From NCBI RefSeq assembly GCF_014698045.1, contig NZ_JACJSE010000032.1:11978-75977 (forward strand): a stretch of 64,000 nt of DNA, given 5' to 3'. The position numbers and the translations under genes are program-made. Below, in pieces: positions 25,487 to 34,520 of this stretch. The notes beneath the pieces are model-generated. The model ran no database searches and was not told where the DNA came from. It was given only the letters and a program-made list of their open reading frames with translations. Numbering within the stretch: the first letter of the stretch is position 1; the number at the start of each line of letters is the position of its first letter. This DNA comes from Aulosira sp. FACHB-615. GTDB taxonomy: Bacteria; Cyanobacteriota; Cyanobacteriia; Cyanobacteriales; Nostocaceae.

Positions 25487-26110
25487 TTATTCAGATTTTT
25501 CTGAATAGAGGTTATTGGTCGTGATGTAGAATCTAACCGGCTCTGGAACTAAATACTTAATAGATTGATTTTGGCAAGAAAGTTTGCGAATAAGACTTGA
25601 CGAAACTCCCACTAAGGGTATATTCAAGAATTGCCAGTGAATGGTAAGTGACTGCTGTTGTAGTTGTTGCTCAACTTGCTGGCAGATAATGTTGCTTTTA
25701 GCTTGATCACCATCTAATTGTCGGGGCGCAATCAACCAGTCACACATTTGTACTAACTCTTGTCTACGGTACCACCGAGGTAAGGTTTGGAAAGTATCCA
25801 AACCCAAAATCCAGTACCAATGAGTATTTGAATAAACAGCCGATAGGTCAATCAACGTGTTGATAGCGTAAGAGGTTCCAGAGCGATTTGACTCCACCAA
25901 GGAGACAGTAAAAGCTGGGTTGTCTCTTGTAGTTATTTCCAGCATCTTTGCTCGATGCTCAAATCGTGCTGCTTTTTTGTGTGGAGGATTGAACGATGGT
26001 ACCCAAATTATTTGATCTAGGGGTACTTGAGACAAAGCCATTTCGGCGATGAGTAAGTGTCCCCAATGAATTGGATCAAATGTGCCACCGAAAATTGCCA
26101 GATGTTGCAT
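25487..26110 (-). CDS. nadD: Nicotinate (nicotinamide) nucleotide adenylyltransferase
   Basis: Protein of 207 residues of the nucleotidyltransferase fold. It has the nucleotide-binding block LAIFGGTFDPIHWGHLLIAEMA, the substrate loop IIWVPSFNPPHKKA, and the second ATP-binding signature VGVSSSLIRKL. It transfers AMP to nicotinate mononucleotide in NAD synthesis. It lies upstream of gap2 on the same strand. Confidence 0.92.
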   Translation of the reverse strand: MQHLAIFGGTFDPIHWGHLLIAEMALSQVPLDQIIWVPSFNPPHKKAARFEHRAKMLEITTRDNPAFTVSLVESNRSGTSYAINTLIDLSAVYSNTHWYWILGLDTFQTLPRWYRRQELVQMCDWLIAPRQLDGDQAKSNIICQQVEQQLQQQSLTIHWQFLNIPLVGVSSSLIRKLSCQNQSIKYLVPEPVRFYITTNNLYSEKSE

Positions 26111-26259
26111 CTGCTCTTACCCAGGCTTTATACATTTGAAACACAATTTCACTGTCAATGTATTATTGTACTCAATTCATGCCTTAGCTTGATGAAATTT
26201 AAAACTCATTTGGCTAGGAATGTATTATCGTAGCCCTTACTAGTCAGGAATCTAAAAAT

Positions 26260-26415
26260 ATGTATTTCTACTTACAAGAATTTCTTTCCCGATGCAGTGG
26301 AAATTTTCAGAATAATCTTAAAAACAGTTCAGAAATAGCAAAAACCTCCTACAAAGGTAAAATCATTCTCAATCCACATAACGAAAGCGGAAAAGCTCTC
26401 CGACAACCAGCATAA
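26260..26415 (+). CDS. Possible small ORF (51 residues)
   Basis: An ATG-to-TAA frame encodes a basic, soluble peptide starting MYFYLQEFLSRCSG and ending SGKALRQPA. There is no clear Shine-Dalgarno sequence and no recognised relative. It may be chance in an AT-rich spacer. Confidence 0.2.
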   Translation: MYFYLQEFLSRCSGNFQNNLKNSSEIAKTSYKGKIILNPHNESGKALRQPA

Positions 26416-26431
26416 AAAAGGTGTAGAAAAA

Positions 26432-26462
26432 TTTACGGTAAAAAACAAATTCCTGTTATGAT
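26432..26462 (+). promoter_or_regulatory. Candidate murC promoter
   Basis: TATGAT (26457-26462) is a good -10 hexamer. TTTACG (26432-26437) is a weak -35, 19 nt upstream. A start of transcription near 26470 would give a leader of about 38 nt before murC. Confidence 0.35.
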
Positions 26463-26507
26463 ACGCGTGTCATTTGTGAATATGGTGTGGTGTAAGAGGA
26501 GTAATCA

Positions 26508-27968
26508 ATGAATAATGCTGTGGATTTCGGCGGTAGACCATTCCATTTTATTGGAATTGGTGGCATAGGAATGTCGGCTCTAGCTTATGTACTGGCAAAG
26601 CGTCAATTGCCAGTATCAGGTTCAGATGTTCGGCCAAATCATATTACGCACAAGTTAGAATCTATCGGTACACATATTTTTGGCAAGCAAGAAGCAAGTA
26701 ATCTTGAATTCTTTCGCCCCAAGGTGATGACGAATGCAGCAGCATTAAGTTCACAAGAATTATCAGCTGCTATTGAGTCCTCACTACCTCAAGTAATTTG
26801 TTCCACTGCAATTAACACTAACAATTTAGAATATAAAGCTGCTTTAGAATTAGGCTGTCCGATATTACATCGTTCAGATGTACTTGCTGCTTTGATTGCT
26901 GATTATAAGAGCATTGCTGTAGCAGGTACTCATGGCAAAACTACAACCAGTAGCATGATTGGTTACATGCTCCTACAAGCTGGTTTAGATCCCACCATTT
27001 TGGTAGGCGGTGAAGTTAATGCTTGGGAAGGCAATGCTCGCTTAGGAGAAAGCCAATATCTAGTAGCAGAAGCAGATGAATCTGATGGTTCTTTGGTGAA
27101 ACACGCGCCGGAGATTGGCATTATCACTAATATTGAACTAGACCACCCTGACCACTACGACACATTAGATGAGGTGGTTGATACTTTCCAAAAATTTGCC
27201 CAAGGTTGCAAGACCTTAATCGGCAGTATTGATTGTGAAACAGTACGCGATCGCCTAAAACCGACAATCAGCTACAGTCTACATCAAGATACAAATGCTG
27301 ACTATAGCGTGACCAATATTGACTATCGTCACGATGGCACCACAGCTTTAGTTTGGGAACGTGGTAAAGCTTTAGGTGTATTAAAATTACGCTTACTCGG
27401 TCGGCATAACCTGAGCAATGCTTTAGCCGCAGTGGCTGTTGGTCGCATTTTAAATTTAGAATTCGGTGAAATTGCCAAAGCTATTGCCACTTTTGAAGGT
27501 GCAAGACGACGCTTTGAGTTTCGTGGAGAAGTTGATGGTATTACCTTTATTGATGATTATGCCCATCACCCCAGCGAACTGCGGGCTACCCTTGCGGCGG
27601 CGCGTCTCCAGGCTAGACCAGGACAAAGAGTGGTGGCGATCTTCCAACCCCACCGTTACAGTCGCACACTGACATTTTTAGAAGAATTTTCTCAGTCCTT
27701 TGCTCATGCTGATTTGGTTGTCTTGACTGATATTTACAGTGCAGGGGAACCCAACTTAGGGCAAATCAGTGGGGAACAGTTAGCAGCAGAAGTTGGTAAG
27801 TTTCATCCCCAGGTAGTGTATCAACCAACTTTACCCCTAGTGCGCGAGTTTTTACTCAAAACGCTACGCCCCGGCGACTTAGCTTTGTTCCTTGGTGCAG
27901 GAAATCTCAATCAAGTCATACCAGAATTAATTACTACACTTTGTGAGGCTGCTACAGCCACCTCTTAA
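26508..27968 (+). CDS. murC: UDP-N-acetylmuramate--L-alanine ligase
   Basis: Cytoplasmic Mur ligase of 486 residues that adds L-alanine to UDP-MurNAc. The N-terminal Rossmann motif is FHFIGIGGIGMSALAYVL. The ATP loop is VAGTHGKTTTSSMIGYML. The carbamylated-lysine and metal region includes EADESDGS and NIELDHPDHY. The third domain has FIDDYAHHPSELRATL and FQPHRYSRT. GAGGAG 7 nt before the ATG is a strong ribosome site. murB follows after 89 bp. Confidence 0.97.
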   Translation: MNNAVDFGGRPFHFIGIGGIGMSALAYVLAKRQLPVSGSDVRPNHITHKLESIGTHIFGKQEASNLEFFRPKVMTNAAALSSQELSAAIESSLPQVICSTAINTNNLEYKAALELGCPILHRSDVLAALIADYKSIAVAGTHGKTTTSSMIGYMLLQAGLDPTILVGGEVNAWEGNARLGESQYLVAEADESDGSLVKHAPEIGIITNIELDHPDHYDTLDEVVDTFQKFAQGCKTLIGSIDCETVRDRLKPTISYSLHQDTNADYSVTNIDYRHDGTTALVWERGKALGVLKLRLLGRHNLSNALAAVAVGRILNLEFGEIAKAIATFEGARRRFEFRGEVDGITFIDDYAHHPSELRATLAAARLQARPGQRVVAIFQPHRYSRTLTFLEEFSQSFAHADLVVLTDIYSAGEPNLGQISGEQLAAEVGKFHPQVVYQPTLPLVREFLLKTLRPGDLALFLGAGNLNQVIPELITTLCEAATATS

Positions 27969-28057
27969 GACCGTTGAGTAACGGCACCATTAATTCATAT
28001 CCCTTGCTGTATTTTTGCGGCAGAAAAATGTAAAAATTTCACAAAATTGATGTCAAA

Positions 28058-29107
28058 ATGAAAATCTCCCAGGCAGCTGGAAACATCTGCACAGTTTCTG
28101 CTACACCTACACAGAAACAGGAAACAGATAAATCATCAGATAACAAAATAATTTATTTACCAGGTACAGATTGCATGATCAGGTCTCAGGCTGCGTTGTC
28201 TGCGTTTACTTCTTACAGAGTTGGCGGAGCAGCAGAATGGTACGTTGCGCCTCGGAACTTAGAAGCACTGCAAGCCAGCTTGAATTATGCAAAAGAACAT
28301 AACTTAACTGTAACAACATTAGGTGCAGGTTCTAACCTGCTAGTAAGCGATCGCGGTTTACCTGGACTAGTGGTTGCCACACGCCACCTACGCCACACCC
28401 ACTTTGACCCAGAAACAGGTTTATTAACAGTTGCTGCGGGAGAACCGATTCCCAGCCTAGCATGGGAAGCAGCACAACTAGGATGGCAAGGTTTAGAGTG
28501 GGCTGTTGGTATTCCTGGTACTGTGGGTGGTGCTGTCGTGATGAATGCTGGCGCACATAATAGCTGCATCGCAGATATCTTGGTTAGTGCCGAAGTTCTA
28601 TCTCCTGATGGCACACTCGAAACTTTCAGTCCTGAACAAATGGGTTACAGCTATCGAACTTCATTACTCCAAGGTAGCGAGTCTCCTTCTCCTGGCGGAG
28701 ACGCTGCGCGAACGGAGAGGCGTTGCCAACGCATCGTCACCCAAGCAACCTTCCAACTGCAACCAGGAGCCGACCCCGCCACAGTTTTAGCTGTGACTAA
28801 ACAACACAAACAACATCGACTCTCCACCCAACCTTATAACTTCCCCAGTTGCGGTAGCGTCTTCCGTAACCCCAAACCCTATGCAGCAGGTTGGTTAATT
28901 GAACAAACCGGACTCAAAGGCTATCAAATCGGTGGCGCACAGGTAGCTCAACTCCATGCCAATTTTATTGTGAATCGCGGTGGAGCTAAAGCCAGTGATA
29001 TTTTCTGCCTGATTCGTCACATCCAAGAACAAGTGCAAGAACGCTGGTCGATTTTGTTAGAGCCAGAAGTCAAAATGATGGGTGAGTTTCAAGCAGCTTG
29101 TGGCTAA
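28058..29107 (+). CDS. murB: UDP-N-acetylenolpyruvoylglucosamine reductase, with a repeat-derived insertion
   Basis: FAD-dependent reductase of 349 residues making UDP-MurNAc. The FAD-binding domain shows SYRVGGAAEWYVAP, TTLGAGSNLLVSDRGLPGLV and EWAVGIPGTVGGAVVMNAGAH. The catalytic serine region is FPSCGSVFRNP; the C-terminus includes GLKGYQIGGAQVAQLHANFIVN. About 40 N-terminal residues precede the core, so the real start may be further in. Residues about 207-226 (SESPSPGGDAARTERRCQ) are encoded by an interspersed repeat and have no family counterpart. It is co-directional with murC. Confidence 0.93.
   Translation: MKISQAAGNICTVSATPTQKQETDKSSDNKIIYLPGTDCMIRSQAALSAFTSYRVGGAAEWYVAPRNLEALQASLNYAKEHNLTVTTLGAGSNLLVSDRGLPGLVVATRHLRHTHFDPETGLLTVAAGEPIPSLAWEAAQLGWQGLEWAVGIPGTVGGAVVMNAGAHNSCIADILVSAEVLSPDGTLETFSPEQMGYSYRTSLLQGSESPSPGGDAARTERRCQRIVTQATFQLQPGADPATVLAVTKQHKQHRLSTQPYNFPSCGSVFRNPKPYAAGWLIEQTGLKGYQIGGAQVAQLHANFIVNRGGAKASDIFCLIRHIQEQVQERWSILLEPEVKMMGEFQAACG
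28677..28736. repeat. Interspersed repeat inserted in frame in murB
   Basis: About 60 bp inside murB contain CTTCTCCTGGCGGAGACGC followed by TGCGCGAAC. This matches 27 of 28 bases of the reverse complement of 14610-14637, and is related to 18290-18318. Confidence 0.85.
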
Positions 29108-29320
29108 GGAGAGGCTAGGGGTTAGAGGTTAGAGGCTAGTGAGGAATTTGATTCATAGCCAGCGATATTTAATCTTCTCTTTCCTAGCCCTTATTCCCTA
29201 TTCCCTACACCCTATTCCCTATTCCCCACCATTAATTATTAGTAATAAAAGTGGCAAATTACCACCCGCATCTATAATTGAATGTGATTTGTTATTGAAA
29301 GCACACGCGGACAATCAATT

Positions 29321-29668
29321 ATGACAGGTAAAGGACAAGGATTCGGCTTTGGCTTAGGCAAAATGAAAGAACTTGCCGAAGCCTTCAAAAAAGCGCAGCA
29401 AGTTCAAGAAGGTGCAAAGCGACTCCAAGAAGAATTGGAGCAAATGGAAATTCAAGGAGAAGCTGGTGGTGGTTTGGTCAAGGTCATTGTCAGTGGCAAC
29501 CAAGAACCCAAACGAGTAGAAATTTCTCCTGATGCTTTAGCACAAGGTGCAGAATTACTTTCCGACCTTGTAACAGCAGCGATGAAAGATGCTTACACCA
29601 AATCCACAGCCACAATGCGGGAACGGATGGAAGAATTGACCAGTGGACTGGAATTGCCTGGATTTTAG
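29321..29668 (+). CDS. YbaB/EbfC-family nucleoid-associated protein
   Basis: Protein of 115 residues. A Gly-rich N-terminus (GKGQGFGFGLGKMKEL) is followed by the amphipathic helix AFKKAQQVQEGAKRLQEELEQMEIQGEAGGGLVKV, then the YbaB core VIVSGNQEPKRVEISPDAL and LLSDLVTAAMKDAYTKS. Family members are dimeric DNA-binding proteins. It often sits near recR/dnaX in other bacteria; here it follows murB by about 210 bp. Confidence 0.9.
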   Translation: MTGKGQGFGFGLGKMKELAEAFKKAQQVQEGAKRLQEELEQMEIQGEAGGGLVKVIVSGNQEPKRVEISPDALAQGAELLSDLVTAAMKDAYTKSTATMRERMEELTSGLELPGF

Positions 29669-29760
29669 TCATGAGTCATTAGTCATGAGTCATTAGTCAT
29701 TAGTTTGTACAAATGGCAAATGACAAGTGACACAGGACAAAGGATAAAGTACAAAAAATA
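29669..29760. repeat. STRR between ybaB and the phosphatase gene
   Basis: A TAGTCATGAGTCAT row, then ATGGCAAATGACAAGTGACA-type units, fill the 95-bp spacer. Confidence 0.75.
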
Positions 29761-29763
29761 CCT

Positions 29764-30249
29764 ATGCCCTACAAACTGTTGTTTGTCTGCCTGGGAAACA
29801 TCTGTCGTTCGCCATCGGCAGAAAACATCATGAATCATCTGATCGATCAGGCTGGATTAAGTAACAGCATTATCTGTGATTCTGCTGGTACATCTAGCTA
29901 TCACATTGGTAGTCCGCCTGACCGCCGGATGAGTGCGGCGGCGGCTGCTAAATTAGGAATTCAACTGCGTGGTCGAGCCAGACAATTTGCCAAGTCAGAT
30001 TTTCAGGAGTTTGATTTGATTTTGGCAATGGATCGAGACAATTACGATGATATTCTTGCTCTTGATCCCACTGGCAAATATCACCACAAAGTGCGCTTAA
30101 TGTGTGATTCTTGCACTCAACATAACCTGAAAGAAGTTCCCGATCCCTACTACGGGGGAGTGGAGGGATTTAATCAAGTCATCGATTTACTGGTGGATGC
30201 TTGTGAAGGTCTACTTCAGGAGATTACGCAGCAAGAATTACAAGCTTGA
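29764..30249 (+). CDS. Low-molecular-weight protein-tyrosine phosphatase
   Basis: Protein of 161 residues. The P-loop CLGNICRS at the N-terminus holds the nucleophilic Cys and Arg (CX5RS). The general-acid aspartate is in the C-terminal VPDPYYGG motif. GTSSYHIGSPPDRRM is the other conserved block. Bacterial homologues (Wzb type) dephosphorylate tyrosine kinases that control polysaccharide export; a Wzc-like kinase is encoded at 41691, but it is not adjacent. Confidence 0.93.
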   Translation: MPYKLLFVCLGNICRSPSAENIMNHLIDQAGLSNSIICDSAGTSSYHIGSPPDRRMSAAAAAKLGIQLRGRARQFAKSDFQEFDLILAMDRDNYDDILALDPTGKYHHKVRLMCDSCTQHNLKEVPDPYYGGVEGFNQVIDLLVDACEGLLQEITQQELQA

Positions 30250-30272
30250 TTGATGCACAAATAGTTTATAAC

Positions 30273-30364
30273 TTACGCACAAAGGTTATTTTTGAAAAAT
30301 GGGTGTAGGGGTATCCCTACACCCTCTTCCAAAGCCTTAATTTTTTGTATCAATGGGTAAGTTC
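30273..30364. repeat. Degenerate ACTTACGCA element with hairpin
   Basis: It begins AACTTACGCACAAAGG and ends with the degenerate GGTAAGTTC. Inside is a perfect hairpin GGGTGTAGGG (30301-30310), loop GTAT, CCCTACACCC (30315-30324). It lies between two convergent genes and may end both transcripts. Confidence 0.55.
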
Positions 30365-30369
30365 GATAG

Positions 30370-31053
30370 TTATTCGACTAGACCATGTTTAATTGCAAAC
30401 CGTACCAGTTCAGCTCGGTTACTGGTAGCGGTTTTTCTTAATAAACTACTAACGTACTTTTCTACCGTTCTGGGACTCAGGTGTAATTGTTGACCCATTT
30501 CCACATTTGACAAACCATGAGTCAGCAGTTCTAAAACTTCTTGTTCTCTGGAAGTCAGGGAAGAGAAAAACTCTGGTTTGTCTAGGTGAGTAAAGACAGA
30601 GTTCTGAGCTTCTACAGCTGTTGCTGGAGTTGAATTAGTCAGATTTTCTTTATGAGAAACGCGGTATTGTGATTGAATGATTTGCGATCGCTCCAATAAA
30701 TTGCGAATAGCCGCCGCTAATTCCTCTAACTCAAACGGCTTGGGTAAGTATAAATCACAACCCGACTGATAGCCCAAAATTCTCTCTTGGGTCTTGGTAC
30801 GTGCTGTTAATAAAATTACAGGCAACAAACGGAATCCTGGTTGTTGGCGCACTCGGCGTACCAGTTCATAACCATTCATCCTTGGCATGACTATATCAGT
30901 GACAATTAAATCAGGACAGTATTCTTCTACCATTGCCAAAGCTTCTTGACCGTCATTAGCCGTGATCACCGAGTAGCCAGACAGTTCAAGATAATCGCTA
31001 ATAGACAGACGAGTGCCCAGGTCGTCATCCACCACAAGGATCGTCAAGGGCAT
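30370..31053 (-). CDS. LuxR/NarL-type response regulator
   Basis: About 227 residues when started at 31053 (MPLTILVVDDDLG), with AGGGG upstream. A start at 31119 would add 22 non-conserved residues. The receiver domain (1-120) has the acidic pair DDD, phospho-acceptor Asp in LIVTDIVMPRMNGYE, Thr in LLTARTK and Lys in LPKPFE. The C-terminal helix-turn-helix is SLTSREQEVLELLTHGLSNVEMGQQLHLSPRTVEKYVSSLL-like in pattern. It resembles the Ycf29 type of cyanobacterial and algal regulators, but this is not certain. No cognate kinase is adjacent. Confidence 0.9.
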   Translation of the reverse strand: MPLTILVVDDDLGTRLSISDYLELSGYSVITANDGQEALAMVEEYCPDLIVTDIVMPRMNGYELVRRVRQQPGFRLLPVILLTARTKTQERILGYQSGCDLYLPKPFELEELAAAIRNLLERSQIIQSQYRVSHKENLTNSTPATAVEAQNSVFTHLDKPEFFSSLTSREQEVLELLTHGLSNVEMGQQLHLSPRTVEKYVSSLLRKTATSNRAELVRFAIKHGLVE

Positions 31054-31530
31054 GGACAGTACACCCCTAGCATTTTTATTATTTGGAAATTTGCTTCTAC
31101 GCGCTTTTTCAGTGAACACAGCTAATAATAGTGTTCTTATGTTTCATACTATGACAGGATTACCAGCTAATGACTGCCCGAATAGATAAATTATAAAGAA
31201 AATCTTAAATCATTAGGAGTGACTCAAGCAGTTTAACGTAGGTTGTATAGCTAGTGCTTGCTAGACATAGAGACTTTTGTAATTCTTCACAAATTGCAAT
31301 TAACTCAGAGTAATAACTCACCATACCGTAAATCATATTGACTTTATAAATCATAATGCAGCAACTTGTGAGGCAAAAAACATTTTACTTGATAGTTGTC
31401 AAAAGCTAGATTAATAGAATAACACTGATATTCCGAGAATAATTAATTTATAGTGGTTTAATATGCCTCTATAAATTCACCTGCCAATCTCAAGGATTTT
31501 GGCAACACATTTAAACTTATAAAAATATCA
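31054..31530. other. Response regulator-smpB divergent region
   Basis: About 480 bp, strongly AT-rich, with no ORF, repeat array or RNA gene recognised. It presumably carries promoters for the two divergent genes; none can be called with confidence. Confidence 0.4.
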
Positions 31531-31998
31531 ATGAGTGAAAAAAGCGAAAGTTACAAAGTCATTAGCGACAACCGTCAAGCCCGTTATTTGTATGAAATCT
31601 TGGAAACTTATGAAGCTGGTGTGCAGTTGACTGGAACGGAGGTGAAATCCATTCGTGCTGGCAAGGTGAATCTCCAAGATGGTTATGCTTTGATTCGTGA
31701 TGGAGAAATATGGCTAATTAATGTGCATATTTCTCCATATACTGCGAGTGGGCAATATTTTAACCATGAACCCCGACGCACACGCAAGTTATTGCTGCAT
31801 CGCCAGGAAATTCGGAAGTTGATTGGCAAAGTAGAACAGCAGGGTTTGACACTAGTACCTTTAAAAATGTATCTCAAGCGAGGCTGGGTAAAAATCAGCA
31901 TTGCCCTTGGTAAAGGTAAAAAACTCCATGACAAGCGAGAAGACCTCAAACGTCGTCAGGATCAACGGGATATTCAAAGGGCGATGAAAAATTATTAG
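31531..31998 (+). CDS. smpB: SsrA-binding protein SmpB
   Basis: Protein of 155 residues that delivers tmRNA to stalled ribosomes. Conserved blocks are NRQARYLYEILETYEAGVQLTGTEVKS, SIRAGKVNLQDGYA, HISPYTASGQYFNHEPRRTRKLLLH and KKLHDKREDLKRRQDQRDIQRAMK, the last being the basic C-terminal tail that enters the mRNA channel. It is full length. The tmRNA gene is not in the window. Confidence 0.97.
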   Translation: MSEKSESYKVISDNRQARYLYEILETYEAGVQLTGTEVKSIRAGKVNLQDGYALIRDGEIWLINVHISPYTASGQYFNHEPRRTRKLLLHRQEIRKLIGKVEQQGLTLVPLKMYLKRGWVKISIALGKGKKLHDKREDLKRRQDQRDIQRAMKNY

Positions 31999-32246
31999 TC
32001 AATGGTTAATAGTTAGGAGAGAGGCTGGAGACTAGAGGCTAGGGGCTAGTATTTTTACTCATCACTTTTAATCAAGAAAGTATAAGGAAAATATTTCAGA
32101 CTTCAAAATTCAGACTTCACACTTTTTCTTTATATACCCTCAGCGTGAGTTGATAAACAGCCTAGTTTATGGCTACAGATTGATTCTGGTTTCCCTAGGA
32201 GTCGATACAGTGGTGAGTAACTATGGAACCAACAAGGAACCTCACC

Positions 32247-32525
32247 ATGAAACTCAACTTGACTCAAGCTGTTAGTGCTGGAGTATTAACATTAGGTATG
32301 GCAATTATGCCTTTAACATTGCCTGTGCAAGCTCAAGACAACACTACTACAACTACTGGTGATGCGCCCAGAACAACAACTTACGCTCGCAATGATTTTG
32401 ATTGGGGTTGGTTGGGGTTATTAGGTCTCATTGGTTTAGCAGGTTTAGCTGGTAGAAAGCATAACGATGAACCTACCCGCTATCGTGATCCTAATGCCCC
32501 TGGTGCTACTAGCTACAGGGACTAG
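32247..32525 (+). CDS. Small exported WGxxGxxG-domain protein
   Basis: About 92 residues when started at 32247, which has AAGGA 8 nt upstream; an in-frame ATG at 32223 would add eight residues. The signal peptide (MKLNLTQAVSAGVLTLGMAI...) is probably cleaved after VQA. A Thr-rich spacer leads to the glycine/tryptophan segment DFDWGWLGLLGLIGLAGLAGRK, which is the WGxxGxxG anchor-like domain common in cyanobacteria. A polar tail (NDEPTRYRDPNAPG) follows. The function is unknown; it is probably a surface or membrane-anchored small protein. Confidence 0.8.
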   Translation: MKLNLTQAVSAGVLTLGMAIMPLTLPVQAQDNTTTTTGDAPRTTTYARNDFDWGWLGLLGLIGLAGLAGRKHNDEPTRYRDPNAPGATSYRD

Positions 32526-32560
32526 CACCACAAAATAAAATGCGGCAACATCAACAACAG

Positions 32561-32595
32561 AAATGGGCAAGTTTGCAGTGGAAACTTGCCCATTT
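32561..32595 (+). terminator. Terminator of the WGxxGxxG gene
   Basis: A perfect 14-bp stem, AAATGGGCAAGTTT (32561-32574) with AAACTTGCCCATTT (32582-32595), and a 7-nt loop, 36 bp after the stop codon. The stem's own T-rich end gives only a short T run. Confidence 0.75.
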
Positions 32596-32604
32596 ATCTC
32601 AGTC

Positions 32605-32717
32605 AGGAATTACGCACAAAGGTTGTCTGTTGAGGATGGGTTTAAGGATGTAAGGGTTTTGAACACCTACACCTTTTCCTAAACCTTGATTTTGCATCCT
32701 ACGGCTTAAGTCCTGTC
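32605..32717. repeat. Degenerate ACTTACGCA-family element
   Basis: It runs from CAGGAATTACGCACAAAGG to ACGGCTTAAGTCCTG. Ends and interior parallel the element at 30273-30364 (ACGCACAAAGGTT, then ACACC...TTTTCC...AAACCTT). The inverted ends are imperfect. It abuts the stop codon of the next, minus-strand gene. Confidence 0.5.
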
Positions 32718-32721
32718 AATG

Positions 32722-34146
32722 TTAACTAGCAGACTCTGGATTAGATGAATTAATGGCTTGGCTACTATCTTGATGTAGTGGCCGCCAGTAACTTGCAATG
32801 ATAGCCACCATCAACCACCAAAGTGTATTTACTTCCGGCCGGAACCAAATTGTATCTACAGTACCGTGGGCTAACATTCCCAGTAAAGTTGCACAAGCAC
32901 CAATTAGCCAAAAACCTTGAACATTTCCAGATTCGCGCAATCTCCGCAGTTGCATAAATGCTGAGTTGAAGGTAACTACTATCAACCACAGGAAACAAGC
33001 CAAACCAACAAAGCCAGTTTCCACAGCCACCTCTAGCAGAATTGAGTAGGCGCTTAAAGCACTATAACGAGGACGTTGATAAAGTGGGTAAACTTTATTA
33101 AAAGCGTTGTGACCGGGGCCAATACCAATAATAGGCCGATCGCGGATCATTTCAAAAACAGCATCCCAAACATTGCGGCGATAATTGTTACTACTATCTT
33201 GGCGATCGGCAAAAATACTAAAAACTCGCAAACGTACAGGCTCAACAAAGATGACTGCCAGTATCAATAATCCCAGCAAACCGCCCATAATGATCGGCAG
33301 TGACCAAGTACGCCAAAAAGGAGGTAGCTGTAAACTCTGCCAATAAACTAATAATGCGATCGCTGTTAAAACTCCTACTACTAGGCCAATCCAGCCACCA
33401 CGGCTAAAAGTCAAAACTAAGCAAGCCGCATTCACAACTACCATTGTCAACGCTAAAGCTTTTTTGACCCAACCTTGCCAAACAAAAATTGCCACTAAAC
33501 TCAAAACGACAGCTGGCATTAAATAACCAGCCAACAAGTTAGGATTACCCAAATAACTATAAACCCTAGTTGTTTTAGACAAAGGTGATTCTGGATCTAC
33601 CCATGTAGCTAATTGGGCAGCACCAAAAAACCATTGCCTTAATCCATATACACTAACAATTAGCGATATATGTAGATATAACGTAATAATCCAAGACCGG
33701 AGTCGTGGCGACCTGAGTACCCTAGCACAAAGAGCAAACAGCAACAAATATAGTGTTAAAGTTGCCAAGTCATTTAAAGCAGCCTTTTTCACTGGTGATA
33801 ATGCTGTAGCTACCACAGCAATTCCCCAATAAAGCAATACCAACAAGTGAATCGGCGTGACTAATGGTGCGTTGGCTGGTATTGGTTCATCAGATAAAGT
33901 CAACAACAGCCAAAAACCTACACATGCTATCAGCAGTACTCCAATCAATGTACTCGATACAAAAGGCGCAAGAACATAAATTAAGCTGATTAAAGCAGCT
34001 GCAATTATGTCTCCCCACTGAAGCAAAATGCTACTTTGCCGCCAGGAGTTCAGCAAACCAATCGAACAACGACGTAAATAGCTCGTTGCCAGGTATTCTT
34101 TGAGTGGTAAATCAGATAAAGTCAATCGTTGCCAGACTAAATTCAT
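32722..34146 (-). CDS. ictB: IctB-like O-antigen ligase/Wzy-family membrane protein
   Basis: About 474 residues when started at ATG 34146 (MNLVWQRLTLSDLPL); a GTG 11 codons upstream is less likely. It has ten or more hydrophobic segments. The Wzy/WaaL-type signature FSRGGWIGLVVG and the large loop GHNAFNKVYPLYQRPRYSALSAYSILLEVAVETG are characteristic of cyanobacterial IctB. IctB was first proposed to affect inorganic carbon accumulation, but the family is that of O-antigen ligases and polymerases, so the real reaction is uncertain. Confidence 0.85.
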   Translation of the reverse strand: MNLVWQRLTLSDLPLKEYLATSYLRRCSIGLLNSWRQSSILLQWGDIIAAALISLIYVLAPFVSSTLIGVLLIACVGFWLLLTLSDEPIPANAPLVTPIHLLVLLYWGIAVVATALSPVKKAALNDLATLTLYLLLFALCARVLRSPRLRSWIITLYLHISLIVSVYGLRQWFFGAAQLATWVDPESPLSKTTRVYSYLGNPNLLAGYLMPAVVLSLVAIFVWQGWVKKALALTMVVVNAACLVLTFSRGGWIGLVVGVLTAIALLVYWQSLQLPPFWRTWSLPIIMGGLLGLLILAVIFVEPVRLRVFSIFADRQDSSNNYRRNVWDAVFEMIRDRPIIGIGPGHNAFNKVYPLYQRPRYSALSAYSILLEVAVETGFVGLACFLWLIVVTFNSAFMQLRRLRESGNVQGFWLIGACATLLGMLAHGTVDTIWFRPEVNTLWWLMVAIIASYWRPLHQDSSQAINSSNPESAS

Positions 34147-34520
34147 AAGACACGCTGCATTTAATGAGCCGAACTGCACAGACAGAACTTGCCCTCAATG
34201 ATAATGCGGGTGATTATAAACAGAGAACAACAGCGATCGCAAGTTAATATTGCATTTGGGCGAAAATCGGAATATCACATCTAAAAATTGGACAGAAATC
34301 GAAATTTAAGATTTTAATCTTTTTACTTAAGGTAATCCCACAAATAAATCATCTCATTTGTTTACTCCACAATACTTCTGTCCTCCTTATCCTTGAATAA
34401 CGAAATATTTTTTTAATCTCAGCCTCTGATGTCTCTGAAGACGAGTGTTGATTGATTTGATGATGCTGATTGATGGGAAAAAATTAGTAGTTGGGTAGAT
34501 TCAAAAGAATTAGCTTGTGA
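34147..34520. other. Spacer between the histidine kinase-like gene and ictB
   Basis: About 370 bp, AT-rich with one HIP1 octamer near 34235. No ORF, repeat array or RNA gene was recognised. Confidence 0.4.

Larger units (their letters stand above)
26111..26507. other. nadD-murC divergent region
   Basis: An AT-rich spacer of about 400 bp. It contains a candidate promoter for murC and a possible small ORF (both listed separately). No repeat array is seen. Confidence 0.5.

Noticed and set aside
29139..29324. Short ORF before ybaB with a hydrophobic start
   Set aside because: It is built from CCCTATT-type repeats (TPYSLHPIPYSP-like peptide) and overlaps the ybaB start.
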